NCBI GenBank assembly: GCA_000470535.1
Contig: CBRG010000154.1
Span: 1 to 64,000, forward strand
Source of the DNA: Streptomyces sp. AW19M42
GTDB lineage: Bacteria > Actinomycetota > Actinomycetes > Streptomycetales > Streptomycetaceae
Length of the DNA: 64,000 bases
Reading direction: 5' to 3'
Positions 52,133 to 61,106 of the stretch are shown piece after piece; the stretch's first letter is position 1; each line of letters begins with the position of its first letter. Under the pieces are notes generated by a model. The model did not search any database and was not told where the DNA came from. It saw only the letters and a program-made list of their open reading frames with translations. Position numbers and translations under genes: made by a program.

Positions 52133-52480
52133 ATGCGACTTCGTACCACTGCGGCCGCCGCCCTCGGCGCGCTCGCGCTCATCGTCACCCTCCCCGGCTC
52201 CGCGAACGCGGCCGAGGGCCAGTTCGCCTACACCTACACCACCCCGTCGGGACACCGGCAGGCGGTCGTCCTGCTCGACCCGCCCAGCCGGGAGTGCGTC
52301 ACCCTGCCCGGACTGAACGATGCGGACACCTCCGACTCGGCCGACACGCCCTGGAACAACACCGGTTCGACCGCGACGGTCTTCACCGGCCCGGACTGCG
52401 ACGGCGCCTACTACACCCTGCGGCCCGACGGCGGCCACGCCTCCAGCCGGCTCAAGCTCCGGTCCGTCGTCTTCAGCTGA
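52133..52480 (+). CDS. Small secreted protein
   Basis: 115 residues from an ATG at 52133 with AAGGAG eight bases upstream. A Sec signal peptide (RLRTTAAAALGALALIVTLP, cleavage after ANA) is followed by an 88-residue mature part with two cysteines (SRECVTLPGL, GPDCDGAYYTL). The pattern resembles the small beta/gamma-crystallin or peptidase-inhibitor-like secreted proteins of Streptomyces. Function not assigned. Confidence 0.85.
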   Translation: MRLRTTAAAALGALALIVTLPGSANAAEGQFAYTYTTPSGHRQAVVLLDPPSRECVTLPGLNDADTSDSADTPWNNTGSTATVFTGPDCDGAYYTLRPDGGHASSRLKLRSVVFS

Positions 52481-52592
52481 TCCGGCTCCGGGGTCGGGCA
52501 GGACGTGGCGGGGCGGTGCGTGGCGAGGCGGACCAGGGCAGGGCGGCCCGTATTCGCGCGCGGGTTTCCGGCTACTCGGGTAGCTTGCGGGA

Positions 52593-53084
52593 ATGTCCTC
52601 CTCGCCCCGCCTCGTCACGGTCACGTCCGGCAACGTCGAGGACGCCTGCGCGCTGCGAGTCCGCCCCGACCAGGACGGACTCGTGAAGCCGGTCGCCTGG
52701 TCACTGGCCCAGGCCTACGCCTCGCCCGAGACCGCGTGGCCCCGGCTGATCGTCGACGACGAACTGATCGTCGGCTTCGTGATGGCCTTCCTCGATGTGC
52801 GTTTCTCCCCCGAGAAGCCGGACGACCGGACGCGCTCCGGGCTCTGGCGGCTGAACATCGCCGCCGGACAGCAGACCCGGGGCTACGGCCGGTTCGCGGT
52901 GGAGGCCGTCAACGACGAGCTGCGCCGGCGCGGGCAGACGCGTACGACCGTCTCGTACGTGCCCGGCGAGCACGGGCCGGAGGGGTTCTACCGAAAGCTC
53001 GGATTCCGGGCGACCGGTGAGCTGAGCGGCGACCAGGTGGTGGCCGAACTGGAGCTGGCACAGGCCCCGGCCCGGCAGCGGTAG
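52593..53084 (+). CDS. GNAT acetyltransferase (spermidine/diamine-type)
   Basis: 163 residues from an ATG at 52593. The fold is clear: VTSGNVEDACALRVRPDQDG, VDDELIVGFVMAFLD (strand 4 region), LWRLNIAAGQQTRGYGRFAV with the acetyl-CoA loop, and FYRKLGFRATGE. PaiA/BltD-like diamine acetyltransferases share the opening N-V-E-D-A-C-x-L-R-V block. The acceptor is not proven. Confidence 0.88.
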   Translation: MSSSPRLVTVTSGNVEDACALRVRPDQDGLVKPVAWSLAQAYASPETAWPRLIVDDELIVGFVMAFLDVRFSPEKPDDRTRSGLWRLNIAAGQQTRGYGRFAVEAVNDELRRRGQTRTTVSYVPGEHGPEGFYRKLGFRATGELSGDQVVAELELAQAPARQR

Positions 53085-53148
53085 CCGGGCGGGCCGGGGC
53101 CTGTGCGGATACGGGAATGACCCGCCGGGTCCGCCGGGTTGTCCGTAC

Positions 53149-53733
53149 ATGCCGACGCCACGCGTGATCCTTCTGCTGTCCGGAAGCCTGCGGTCCGGTT
53201 CCTCCAACGAGACCGTGCTGCGCACCGCACGGGCCGTGGCCCCCGCGGGGGTGCGGACCGTGCTCCACGAGGGACCCGCGGCCCTTCCGCACTTCAACCC
53301 CGACGACGATGCCGAGCCGCTGCCGGAGCCGGTGGCCCGGCTGCGCTCGGCGATCGACACGGCGGACGCCCTGCTGATCTGTACGCCGGAGTACGCGGGG
53401 ACCCTGCCGGGGGCGTTCAAGAACCTGCTGGACTGGACGGTCGGCGGGACCGAGATCTGCGACAAGCCGGTCGCCTGGGTCAGCGCCGCCGCACCGGGCC
53501 GTGGCCTGGGCGCGGAGGCGACGCTGCGGACCGTGCTCGGATACACGGGCGCCACCATCGTCGAGGCCGCCTGTGCGCGGGTTCCGGTGGACCGGCAGGC
53601 GGTCGGCCCGGACGGGGTCATCACGGAGGCGGGGGCACGGGAGCGGCTCGCGAAGGTGCTCGCGGTGCTGGCGGAATCGGCTTCGGACGCGGACGACGAC
53701 GCGGACGCGGACACGGACGTCGTTACAAAATAG
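53149..53733 (+). CDS. NADPH-dependent FMN reductase family protein
   Basis: 194 residues from an ATG at 53149. Flavodoxin-like motifs: LLLSGSLRSGSSNETVL (phosphate loop), ALLICTPEYAGTLPGAFKNL with the P-E-Y-x-x-x-x-P flavin contact, and LDWTVGGTEICDKPVAWVSA. The last 20 residues are Asp-rich (SDADDDADADTD), an odd acidic tail. Such enzymes reduce FMN, chromate or quinones. Confidence 0.92.
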   Translation: MPTPRVILLLSGSLRSGSSNETVLRTARAVAPAGVRTVLHEGPAALPHFNPDDDAEPLPEPVARLRSAIDTADALLICTPEYAGTLPGAFKNLLDWTVGGTEICDKPVAWVSAAAPGRGLGAEATLRTVLGYTGATIVEAACARVPVDRQAVGPDGVITEAGARERLAKVLAVLAESASDADDDADADTDVVTK

Positions 53734-53734
53734 G

Positions 53735-53893
53735 CACCCCGGCCGCCCCTCGGCCAGGCCCCTGGTTACCAGCTCCCGGTAGGCCTTCAGGACCGTGTTC
53801 GTATTGATGGCCGACGACTGGGCCACCGAGCGGACCTCGGGCAGCTGATCGCCGGGAGTCAACTGATCGCCGGATGCCACCTGCTCGACGGGC
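53735..53893 (-). pseudogene. GntR-family helix-turn-helix fragment
   Basis: Immediately after the ArsR gene stop, the minus strand reads LTPGDQLPEVRSVAQSSAIN, then TNTVLKAYRELVTRGLAEGR, the core of a GntR (YtrA-like) DNA-binding domain. The N-terminal 20 residues and everything after the wing are missing, and there is no start codon. It is a remnant. Confidence 0.65.
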
Positions 53894-53895
53894 CG

Positions 53896-54519
53896 TCAGG
53901 CCGACGGCAGCTGACCGGGGTTGTCCGCCAACAGGGGGAACAGCCTGGTGACCGCAGCCACGGCCACGGCGCCTGCGGGGCGCGCCCCGGGGTGCCGCTC
54001 GCGGTAGCCGGCCAGCAAGTCGCGTACGGAGGAGGCGAGTTCGGCGGTCTCTGCCGGAGTGAGATGGACGACGGCACTGATGGACTCGTCCTGCCGCCAC
54101 TCGGCCGGCGCCCGGTCGCGATGGCTCAGCCAGTGCTGGTAGCTCTCGTCCTCCAGTTCACGTGCGAGCAGCCCGCGCGCGAGCGCGTCGAACCCGTCCG
54201 GCTTCCCCGACTCCGTTGCGCTGTGCGGCGCCTCACCACCCGGCTCATGGGAGGTCTCCCAGCGCAGCCGCCACGGCCGCACCCGGCCGCCCTTGTGCGG
54301 TGCCTCCTCGATGAGGCCGTACGCGGCGAGCTGGCGCAGGTGGAAGGAGCAGAGGCCGGAGCTGTGGCCGAGACGGGTGGCGGCCTCGGTGGACGTCACG
54401 GTGCCGGCCTCCGCGAGCAGGTCGAGCAGGGCCACCCGGACAGGGTGGTCCGGGAGCGGCTTGCGGGCCCGGTACGGCAGCGGGCCCGTGGACCCGGCTT
54501 GACGCTTTTCATCGCTCAT
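53896..54519 (-). CDS. ArsR-type winged-helix regulator
   Basis: 207 residues from an ATG at 54519. A winged-helix domain at 25-85 (HPVRVALLDLLAEAGTVTST, ATRLGHSSGLCSFHLRQL, YGLIEEAPHKGGRVRPW) is followed by a 120-residue helical effector or dimer domain. There is no clear metal site. It is divergent from the peptide deformylase with a palindrome over its own start, so it probably autoregulates and may control the deformylase. Confidence 0.85.
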   Translation of the reverse strand: MSDEKRQAGSTGPLPYRARKPLPDHPVRVALLDLLAEAGTVTSTEAATRLGHSSGLCSFHLRQLAAYGLIEEAPHKGGRVRPWRLRWETSHEPGGEAPHSATESGKPDGFDALARGLLARELEDESYQHWLSHRDRAPAEWRQDESISAVVHLTPAETAELASSVRDLLAGYRERHPGARPAGAVAVAAVTRLFPLLADNPGQLPSA

Positions 54520-54544
54520 TTTGCAAAGAGTGCTACTTTGCAAA
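54520..54544. promoter_or_regulatory. Operator between the ArsR regulator and peptide deformylase
   Basis: TTTGCAAAG and CTTTGCAAA flank a 7-base spacer; each half is itself nearly palindromic. It abuts the regulator's ATG and lies 66 bases before the deformylase ATG. Confidence 0.75.
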
Positions 54545-54609
54545 GCATTCGGTCAAACCGGCCGCCCCGCGGCCGACTCCCCTGTGCGCGGAAGGCGTTG
54601 ATCATCCCC

Positions 54610-55269
54610 ATGGCCGCTCGGTTCGATGACACCTCGCAGGACCGTCGGGTACGTGTGCAGGGCGTGCCCGTCGACTCCTTCCCCCGGTTCGCACCGGAGA
54701 GCGAACGGGGCTCGGTGCGCCGGATCACCGTCGTCGGGGAGGAGGTCCTGCGCCGCCCGTGCCGGGACGTCACCGAGTTCGGCACCCCCGAGCTCTACCG
54801 GCTGGTCGACGACATGTTCGCCACCAACCAGGTGGCGGAGGGCGCCGGACTCGCCGCCAACCAGGTCGATGTGGACCTGCGGTTGTTCATGTGGGACATC
54901 ACGGACGACTGGGGGGTCCGCCATGTCGGGCACATCGCCAATCCCGTCCTGGACGAGGTGCCGCCCGAACAGCGCAGGCTGGTCGAGGAGTCCGAGGGGT
55001 GCCTGTCCGTCCCGGGCCCCTACCGGATGGTGGCCCGGCTGGACCGTACCGTCGTACGCGGCCGCGACAAGGACGGCAATCCGCTGGTGATCGAGGGCCG
55101 GGGCTACTTCGCCCGCTGCCTCCAGCACGAGACGGACCACCTGCGCGGGCACCTCTATCTGGACCGGCTCGCCCAGCGGGACCGGAAGACGGCCCTGCGC
55201 GAGATGGACGCCGCCAAGGAGGAGACGTTCGCCAGGCGTGCCGCGCGGGCGGCGAAGCTGGGCAAGTGA
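54610..55269 (+). CDS. def: Peptide deformylase
   Basis: 219 residues from an ATG at 54610. All three active-site motifs are present: GAGLAANQ (78-85), EGCLS (129-133, Cys metal ligand) and QHETDHLRG (172-180, HExxH). It removes N-formyl from nascent proteins. An N-terminal extension of about 35 residues and the location next to an ArsR regulator, away from fmt, mark it as one of the extra deformylases of Streptomyces. Such copies can give tolerance to deformylase inhibitors; that role here is inference. Confidence 0.95.
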   Translation: MAARFDDTSQDRRVRVQGVPVDSFPRFAPESERGSVRRITVVGEEVLRRPCRDVTEFGTPELYRLVDDMFATNQVAEGAGLAANQVDVDLRLFMWDITDDWGVRHVGHIANPVLDEVPPEQRRLVEESEGCLSVPGPYRMVARLDRTVVRGRDKDGNPLVIEGRGYFARCLQHETDHLRGHLYLDRLAQRDRKTALREMDAAKEETFARRAARAAKLGK

Positions 55270-55279
55270 CCGCGGTCCG

Positions 55280-55507
55280 TCAGCGGTAGTCCTCCGGGTG
55301 GCCCTGCATCCAGGAGTTGACGCGGTCGCGGGTGCCGACCAGGTCCTTGAAGTGCTTCTCCAGGTTGGCCGTGGAGGTGTCACCGGCCAGCGTGGTGCGC
55401 AGCGTCGCCGTCCACTCCAGGGGCTCCTCGAAGTGGCCGGGGCCCTGCGGGTCCACCTTCATCGAGGCGTCCGTACCGGTGAGTTCCTCGTTCACCCGGC
55501 GCTCCAT
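55280..55507 (-). CDS. Small unrecognised protein
   Basis: 75 residues from an ATG at 55507. The sequence (MERRVNEELTGTDASMKVDP, WTATLRTTLAGDTSTANLEK, DRVNSWMQGHPEDYR) is soluble and partly helical with no known motif. Codon use is typical of the genome. It is 10 bases convergent with def. Confidence 0.65.
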   Translation of the reverse strand: MERRVNEELTGTDASMKVDPQGPGHFEEPLEWTATLRTTLAGDTSTANLEKHFKDLVGTRDRVNSWMQGHPEDYR

Positions 55508-55581
55508 GTCTGCGGGCGCGGATACGGTCGGTCGCAGGAGGCCCCCCCACGTCGGATGGCCCAGGCCATACCCTGAGCCGC

Positions 55582-56163
55582 TCAGCCCGTGATCAGCTTC
55601 TGGAGTGCGGGCGCGTAGAGGTCGGCGATGTGTTCCGGGGTGGCCAGGGCGCCGGCTCCCTCGCGGTGCAGGCTGAGGGTGGCGCCGAGGCCGAGCAGGT
55701 GGCCGGCCAGCAGCTCGGCGCGCAGCGCCCGGTCGGGGCCGGAGAGCCGGGCGGTCAGGACGTCGGTGACCTGTTCGTGGAAGCGGTCGCGCAGCAGCGA
55801 GCGTTCGTCCTGGTTGCCGAGGGAGAACACCACGCGCAGGAGCGGGTCCGACTTGAGCTCGCGGCGCCGGGTCACCAGCGTGACGACCAGGTGGCGGCCC
55901 AGCAGGGCGAGCGGGGCGTCGAACAGTTCGGCGGCGGCCGGACCGAAGTCGGCCACGGTGTTGAACAACTCCTCCTTGCGGCCGAAGTGCTTGACCACCA
56001 GGGCCGGGCTCACCCCGGCGTCCGCGGCGATCTGGCGGATCGTCACCTCGGCGTACGGACGCTGCGTGAACGCCCGCCGTGCCGCACGCAGGATCGCGCC
56101 CCGTCCGGTGCCCGCGTCCGCGGACCCGGTGGCCGGTGTGGCGGGGGCCTGGCCGCCGGTCAT
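55582..56163 (-). CDS. TetR-family repressor of the adjacent efflux gene
   Basis: 193 residues from the ATG of an ATGA overlap with the MFS gene. The helix-turn-helix is ILRAARRAFTQRPYAEVTIR, then IAADAGVSPALVVKHFGRKE. The C-terminal ligand domain contains LLRDRFHEQVTDVLTARL. Coupling to a DHA2 exporter with a long inverted repeat upstream is the classic arrangement of a drug-responsive efflux operon. Confidence 0.92.
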   Translation of the reverse strand: MTGGQAPATPATGSADAGTGRGAILRAARRAFTQRPYAEVTIRQIAADAGVSPALVVKHFGRKEELFNTVADFGPAAAELFDAPLALLGRHLVVTLVTRRRELKSDPLLRVVFSLGNQDERSLLRDRFHEQVTDVLTARLSGPDRALRAELLAGHLLGLGATLSLHREGAGALATPEHIADLYAPALQKLITG

Positions 56164-57671
56164 GCGCCCTCCTGGATCTGTGCTGTCCGTACACCGCCCT
56201 CGCGGATGCCCGGCGCCTTACGGCTCTCCCCGACCGTACCCGCCCCGGCCCGCCTGTGGCCCGGCAGGAACAGCGTGACGACCAGGGAGGCGAGCGACGC
56301 GCCCGCCGCGATCACGAAGACCAACTGGTACGCGTGGAGGGTCGGAGCCGTACGTCCCCCTGCCTGGAACGTGATGTTGGCCAGGACCGCGGCCACGGTG
56401 GCGCTGCAGAAGGACTGCCCGATCGACCGCATCAGGGTGTTCAGACCGTTGGCCGCCCCGGTCTCACTGACCGGGACCCCGCGCATCACGAGGGCGGGCA
56501 GGGCCGAGTAGGCGATGGCCGTGCCCGACGCGACGACGGTGGCTCCGGCGATGATCAGCCACAGGCTGTGGCTGGTGAAGTAGCGCACCCCGTAACCGAC
56601 GGCGATGATCCCGGCCGCCAGCGCCAGACTGACCTTGGGGCCGCGCTTGGCGGAGATCCGCGCCGAGACGGGCGAGAGCGCCACCATCGCCAGGCCGCCG
56701 GGCAGCAGGCACAGACCGCTGACGACGAGCGAGGCGCCGAGCCCGTATCCGGTGGCCTTCGGCTCCTGCACCATCTGGGCGGTCACCAGCGAGTTGGCGT
56801 AGAACGCGAAGCCGATCAGCAGGGCGGCGATATTGGTGAGCAGTACGGCCGGGCGGGCGGAGACCCGCAGGTCGACCATGGGCGTCGCGACGCGGAGCTC
56901 GTACGCGCCCCAGAGCAGCGCCACCACGACGGCCGTCACGAGCAGGCCCACCGTCCGGACCGAGCCCCAGCCCCAGTCGGCGCCCTGGGTGACCGCGAGC
57001 AGCAGGCAGACCAGCGCGGCGGACAGGCCCAGCGCGCCGACGGCGTCGAAACGGCCTCGGCTGCGCAGCGGGGACTCCGGCACGCAGCGCAGGACCAGCG
57101 CGATGTCGATGAGTCCGATCACGCCGGAGACCCAGAACATCGTGTGCCATTCGAAGTTCTCGATGACCACGGCGGCGACCGGCAGGCCGATGGCCGCGCC
57201 GATCCCGAGCGTGGAGCTCATCAGCGCGACGGCGGACAGGACGCGCTCGGGCGGGAGTTCGTCGCGCAGGATGCTGATGCCCAGCGGTACGACGGCGATC
57301 GCCGCACCCTGAAGGGCGCGGCCGGCGATCAGGACCCCGATGTGCGAGCTGACCGCGCAGAGCACAGAGCCCACCACCAGCACCGCGAGCGAGGCGACGA
57401 GTACCCGCCGCTTGCCGTACATGTCACCGGCCCGGCCCAGGACCGGGGTGAAGACCGCGCCGGTGAGGAGCGTGACGGTGACCAGCCAGCTCGCGGCGGC
57501 GGGGGTGGCGCCGGTCAGCCCGGGGATGTGCGGCAGCAGCGGCACGACGATCGTCTGCATGACCGCGACCACGACACCACAGAACGCCAGCACGCCGACG
57601 GCGAAGCGGGGGTGCGGGGCCTCGGCGGCAGGGGTGGCGGGATCGGCTGGGGCGGGTATGTCCGCGGGCAT
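56160..57671 (-). CDS. MFS drug exporter (DHA2, 14-helix)
   Basis: 503 residues from an ATG at 57671. About 14 membrane helices; motif A GRAGDMYGKRRVLVASL and motif C-like ALMSSTLGIGAAIGLPV are present. DHA2 carriers expel antibiotics or dyes by proton exchange. It is transcribed first, followed by its TetR regulator in the same operon. Confidence 0.92.
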   Translation of the reverse strand: MPADIPAPADPATPAAEAPHPRFAVGVLAFCGVVVAVMQTIVVPLLPHIPGLTGATPAAASWLVTVTLLTGAVFTPVLGRAGDMYGKRRVLVASLAVLVVGSVLCAVSSHIGVLIAGRALQGAAIAVVPLGISILRDELPPERVLSAVALMSSTLGIGAAIGLPVAAVVIENFEWHTMFWVSGVIGLIDIALVLRCVPESPLRSRGRFDAVGALGLSAALVCLLLAVTQGADWGWGSVRTVGLLVTAVVVALLWGAYELRVATPMVDLRVSARPAVLLTNIAALLIGFAFYANSLVTAQMVQEPKATGYGLGASLVVSGLCLLPGGLAMVALSPVSARISAKRGPKVSLALAAGIIAVGYGVRYFTSHSLWLIIAGATVVASGTAIAYSALPALVMRGVPVSETGAANGLNTLMRSIGQSFCSATVAAVLANITFQAGGRTAPTLHAYQLVFVIAAGASLASLVVTLFLPGHRRAGAGTVGESRKAPGIREGGVRTAQIQEGA

Positions 57672-57701
57672 GGTTCTCCGTACGGTGCTCGACGGCAGGG
57701 A

Positions 57702-57749
57702 GGGGGTGTACGTGCGTTCACCCCCTAGGGTAAACGCACGTACACCCCC
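57702..57749. promoter_or_regulatory. Long inverted-repeat operator before the MFS/TetR operon
   Basis: GGGGGTGTACGTGCGTT and its exact complement (17 bp each) flank a 14-base centre, starting 31 bases upstream of the MFS ATG. It probably contains the promoter and the TetR binding site. Confidence 0.85.
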
Positions 57750-57848
57750 TCGGCGACGGGACGCCGGAAAGCCGCGTTAGCCTCGGATCCGGGATCCGGG
57801 CCCGAGAAGCGGCACCGGACGACGGACGCGAAGGTGAAGGTGGCCGCG

Positions 57849-58151
57849 ATGGCGAGGATTCCGGCAACGGCAGTGGCGGCGGGCGGACTGGTCGGCGGCT
57901 ACGCCGTCGCGCGGTGGACCAGGAAGCGCCCGCTCGGCGGCGTCGCCCTCGCCGCGGCGGGCACCGCGGCGGCGTACGAGTGGAACCGGCAGGCCGGGAC
58001 GCGCGCCGCCGTCGGGCTGACCACCGCCTATGTCGCCGCCTTCGCGGGATCGCACCCGCTCGCCAAGCGGATCGGCGCGTGGCCCGCGGTCTTCACCGTG
58101 GCGGGCACGGTGGCCGCCGCGTCCTGGGCGGTCACGCGGCGAGCGGCCTGA
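57849..58151 (+). CDS. Small Ala/Gly-rich membrane protein
   Basis: 100 residues from an ATG at 57849 with GAAGG eight bases upstream (GTG 57834 is in frame). Hydrophobic segments at TAVAAGGLVGGYAVARW, GGVALAAAGTAAAYEW, AVGLTTAYVAAFAGSHPLA and FTVAGTVAAASWAV suggest up to four short helices separated by basic turns. Function unknown. Confidence 0.75.
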   Translation: MARIPATAVAAGGLVGGYAVARWTRKRPLGGVALAAAGTAAAYEWNRQAGTRAAVGLTTAYVAAFAGSHPLAKRIGAWPAVFTVAGTVAAASWAVTRRAA

Positions 58152-58160
58152 TCCCTGGGC

Positions 58161-58203
58161 GGGGCCCGTCCCGGGCGGACCGGGCGAGGCGCGGACGGGC
58201 CCC
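58161..58203 (+). terminator. Terminator after the small membrane protein
   Basis: GGGGCCCGTCC pairs with GGACGGGCCCC across a 21-base loop, 10 bases after the stop. Confidence 0.6.
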
Positions 58204-58225
58204 GGGGGCGTCCGGGGAACCGTGT

Positions 58226-58246
58226 GTCCTCAATCGCCGGACGGGC
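58226..58246 (-). repeat. Third copy of the dispersed 21-bp repeat
   Basis: Exact reverse complement of 2441-2461, again in a gene-end region. Confidence 0.75.
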
Positions 58247-58278
58247 TCGATGGGCCCGCCGGACGTGACCGAGCTGCC

Positions 58279-59655
58279 TCAGCCGCCCAGGGCCCGTGAC
58301 ACCGTGTAGATCGCCAGACCGGCCAGCGCGCCCACCACCGTGCCGTTGATGCGGATGAACTGCAGGTCGCGGCCGATGTGCGCCTCGATCTTCTTCGACG
58401 TCTGGTCCGCGTCCCAGCCTGCCACCGTGTCGCTGATCAGCGACGTGATCTCCGTCCGGTACGTCGTCACGACGTACACCGCCGCGTCCTCCAGCCAGCC
58501 CTCCAGCTTCGCCTGGAGGCGGCCGTCCGTCGCCAGGCGGGCACCCAGGGACATCAGGGAGGCACGGGCGCGCAGCCGCAGTTCGCTCTGCTCGTCCTCG
58601 GCCGCCGCGATGACCATCGCGCGGACCGAGGACCAGGCGGACGCGATGACGTCCTGCACCTCGCCGCGCCCCAGCACCTCCGACTTCAGCCGCTCCACCC
58701 GGGCCCGGGTCTCCGAGTCCGTCTGGAGGTCGGCCGCGAAGTCCGTCAGGAACGTGTCGATCGAGCCGCGCGCCGGGTGCCCCGGCATGTCGCGCATCTC
58801 CGTGAGGAAGCGCAGCAGTTCCTTGTAGACCCGCTCCCCCACCCGCTTGTCCACGAACCTCGGGGTCCAGCCCGGCGCGCCGCCCTGCACCGCGTCCATC
58901 ACCGAGTCGCCGTGCAGCACCAGCCAGTCGTGAGCCCGGACACACACCAGGTCCACCACCTTGCGGTGGCCGCCGTCCGCGACGACCTTCTCCAGCATCT
59001 TGCCGAGACCCGGACCGATCTCCATCGCGTTCGCCCGCCGGGTGATCGCCTCACCCACCACGGCCTGCACATCCGAGTCGCGCAGCACCGTCAGCGCACC
59101 GCGCAGCGCGGTCGAGAGTTCGGCCGTGACCCGGTCCGCGTGCTCCGGTTCCGCGAGCCACGCACCGAGCCTGCCGCCGATGCCGAGGGAGTGGATCCGG
59201 TCCCGTACGACACCGCCCGAAAGAAAGTTCTCCCCCACGAAGGAACCGAGTGAGGCCCCGAGCTGGTCCTTCTTCGTGGGAATGATCGCGGTGTGCGGAA
59301 TCGGCAAACCGAGCGGACGCTTGAAGAGCGCCGTGACGGCAAACCAGTCGGCCAGCGCACCCACCATGCCCGCCTCGGCGGCCGCGGCGACGAAGCCCGG
59401 CCAGCCACCCACCCCCTCGTTCTTCGCCCAGGTGGCGAGGACGTACACCAGCGCGACCAGCAGAAGGAGGCCCGTGGCCGTGGTCTTCATCCGCCGTACG
59501 CCGCGCCGCTTCTCCTCGTCCGCGGCGGTGTACGAGAACGAGGCCAGGGAGGCCGGGCGGCGAGTGCCCGCACCTCGGCCCCCCACGCCCGCGCTCCCGC
59601 CCTCCTGCGCACCTGCCTCCCGCTCGCCGGGCCCGGTGCCTTCGATCCGTTCCAT
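58279..59655 (-). CDS. DUF445 family membrane protein
   Basis: 458 residues from an ATG at 59655 (GTG 59664 is also possible). After a polar start come a first helix (TGLLLLVALVYVLATW), the DUF445 hallmark GMVGALADWFAVTALFKRPLG with IPHTAIIPTKKDQLG, and FVGENFLSGGVVRDRI. The long middle is helical. The C-terminal IRINGTVVGALAGLAIYTVS ends with a membrane helix. DUF445 proteins are conserved, and their role is unknown. Confidence 0.9.
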   Translation of the reverse strand: MERIEGTGPGEREAGAQEGGSAGVGGRGAGTRRPASLASFSYTAADEEKRRGVRRMKTTATGLLLLVALVYVLATWAKNEGVGGWPGFVAAAAEAGMVGALADWFAVTALFKRPLGLPIPHTAIIPTKKDQLGASLGSFVGENFLSGGVVRDRIHSLGIGGRLGAWLAEPEHADRVTAELSTALRGALTVLRDSDVQAVVGEAITRRANAMEIGPGLGKMLEKVVADGGHRKVVDLVCVRAHDWLVLHGDSVMDAVQGGAPGWTPRFVDKRVGERVYKELLRFLTEMRDMPGHPARGSIDTFLTDFAADLQTDSETRARVERLKSEVLGRGEVQDVIASAWSSVRAMVIAAAEDEQSELRLRARASLMSLGARLATDGRLQAKLEGWLEDAAVYVVTTYRTEITSLISDTVAGWDADQTSKKIEAHIGRDLQFIRINGTVVGALAGLAIYTVSRALGG

Positions 59656-59799
59656 CCACTCCACCCGTCCGCGTACTCGTCGTCCCCCGACGCCCCGTAC
59701 GCATTGTCCCTACCCGACCTACTCCCGGGCCGCACGTTGAGTTCCCCGCGCCCTGCCGCATCATGGAACCGGCCCACCAACAGAGGAGAAACACCGCCC

Positions 59800-61044
59800 A
59801 TGCCCAGGCGCCAGGGATACGCCCTGCTCATAGCTCTCGTGACCGGCACCGCCGCGCTCGCCGCCGTCGTGGCGTTCGCCGGCTCGATGCTGTTCTCCGG
59901 GCCACGGGCGAAGGCCTCCGCGTCCGCCGCACCGCAGAGCACGGCCCGGCCGCGCGCGGCACCGGCCCACTCCACCGGACTCTGGCTCGCCACCTGGGCG
60001 GCCGCGCCCGTCCTCGGGTCCCCCGACCCGAACCACGACCAGGACCTGAGCCACCGCACCATCCGCAACGTCGTACACACCAGCATCGGCGGCAACGCGG
60101 CCCGCGTCACCCTCTCCAACCTCTTCGGTACCCAGCCGCTGCTGATCGACAACGTCACCGTGAACACCCGCCCGGTGACGTTCCGCGGCGCCCCGGCCAC
60201 CACCGTCGCCGCGGGCGGGAAGGTCGTCAGCGACCCCGTCGTCGTTCCGGTCGCCGCCGACGCCGACCTCGTCATCACCGTGCGCACCCCCCACGCGAGC
60301 GGCCCGGTCACCGCGCACCCCAACAGCCACCAGAGCTCCTACGTGGAGACCGAGCAGGGCACCTGGCGCAGCACCGCCTGGCGCTACCTCACCGCCGTGG
60401 ACGTGCGCAGCACGACCGCCACCGGAACCGTCGTCGCGCTCGGTGACTCGCTCACCGCAGGCACCGGCTCCACCACCGACGCGAACAACCGCTGGCCCGA
60501 CGTCCTCGCCGACCGGCTGAACGGCCGCTACGCGGTGGTGAACCAGGGCATCGGCGGCAACCGCGTCCTGCGCGACGGCATCGGGCCGCGCGCCCTCGAC
60601 CGCTTCCAGCGCGATGTGCTGGACATCAGCGGCGCGAAGACCGTCATCATCGCCCTCGGCATCAACGACGTGCAGGGCTTCCCCCAGGAGACGGACCCAC
60701 AGCGGATCACGGGCGCCCTGCGCGGCATGACGCAGCAGGCCCACGCGCACGGGATGCGGGTCGTCGGCGCGACCCTGATGCCGTACGACGGCTACCGCAG
60801 CTGGACCCCCGCCCAGGACGCCGTGCGCAACCGGCTCAACGAGATGATCCGGGCCGGCGGGGTCTTCGACCAGGTCCTGGACTTCGACCGCGACATGCGC
60901 GACCCGGGCCACCCGTACCGGCTGCACCCCGCCTACGACTCCGGTGACCACCTCCACCTGAACGACGCGGGCTACCAGCGTCTGGGCTCCCTGGTGAACC
61001 TGGCCGACCTGGCAGGCGTCCGGCCGTCGTCCGACGCTCTGTGA
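59800..61044 (+). CDS. Secreted SGNH/GDSL hydrolase
   Basis: 414 residues from an ATG at 59800. An N-terminal membrane/signal helix (LLIALVTGTAALAAVVAFAG) is followed by a 160-residue beta-rich domain and then the SGNH fold: block I VVALGDSLTAGTGS (Ser), block II GIGGNRVL (Gly), block III ALGINDVQG (Asn) and block V DHLHLNDAGY (Asp/His). It is an extracellular esterase or lipase, perhaps acting on plant or cell-wall esters. Divergent from DUF445. Confidence 0.93.
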   Translation: MPRRQGYALLIALVTGTAALAAVVAFAGSMLFSGPRAKASASAAPQSTARPRAAPAHSTGLWLATWAAAPVLGSPDPNHDQDLSHRTIRNVVHTSIGGNAARVTLSNLFGTQPLLIDNVTVNTRPVTFRGAPATTVAAGGKVVSDPVVVPVAADADLVITVRTPHASGPVTAHPNSHQSSYVETEQGTWRSTAWRYLTAVDVRSTTATGTVVALGDSLTAGTGSTTDANNRWPDVLADRLNGRYAVVNQGIGGNRVLRDGIGPRALDRFQRDVLDISGAKTVIIALGINDVQGFPQETDPQRITGALRGMTQQAHAHGMRVVGATLMPYDGYRSWTPAQDAVRNRLNEMIRAGGVFDQVLDFDRDMRDPGHPYRLHPAYDSGDHLHLNDAGYQRLGSLVNLADLAGVRPSSDAL

Positions 61045-61106
61045 GGGACGACGGAACGGGACGGGGCGGCGGAACAGGGCGGGGCGGACGCCGGGGCTGA
61101 CTGAGG

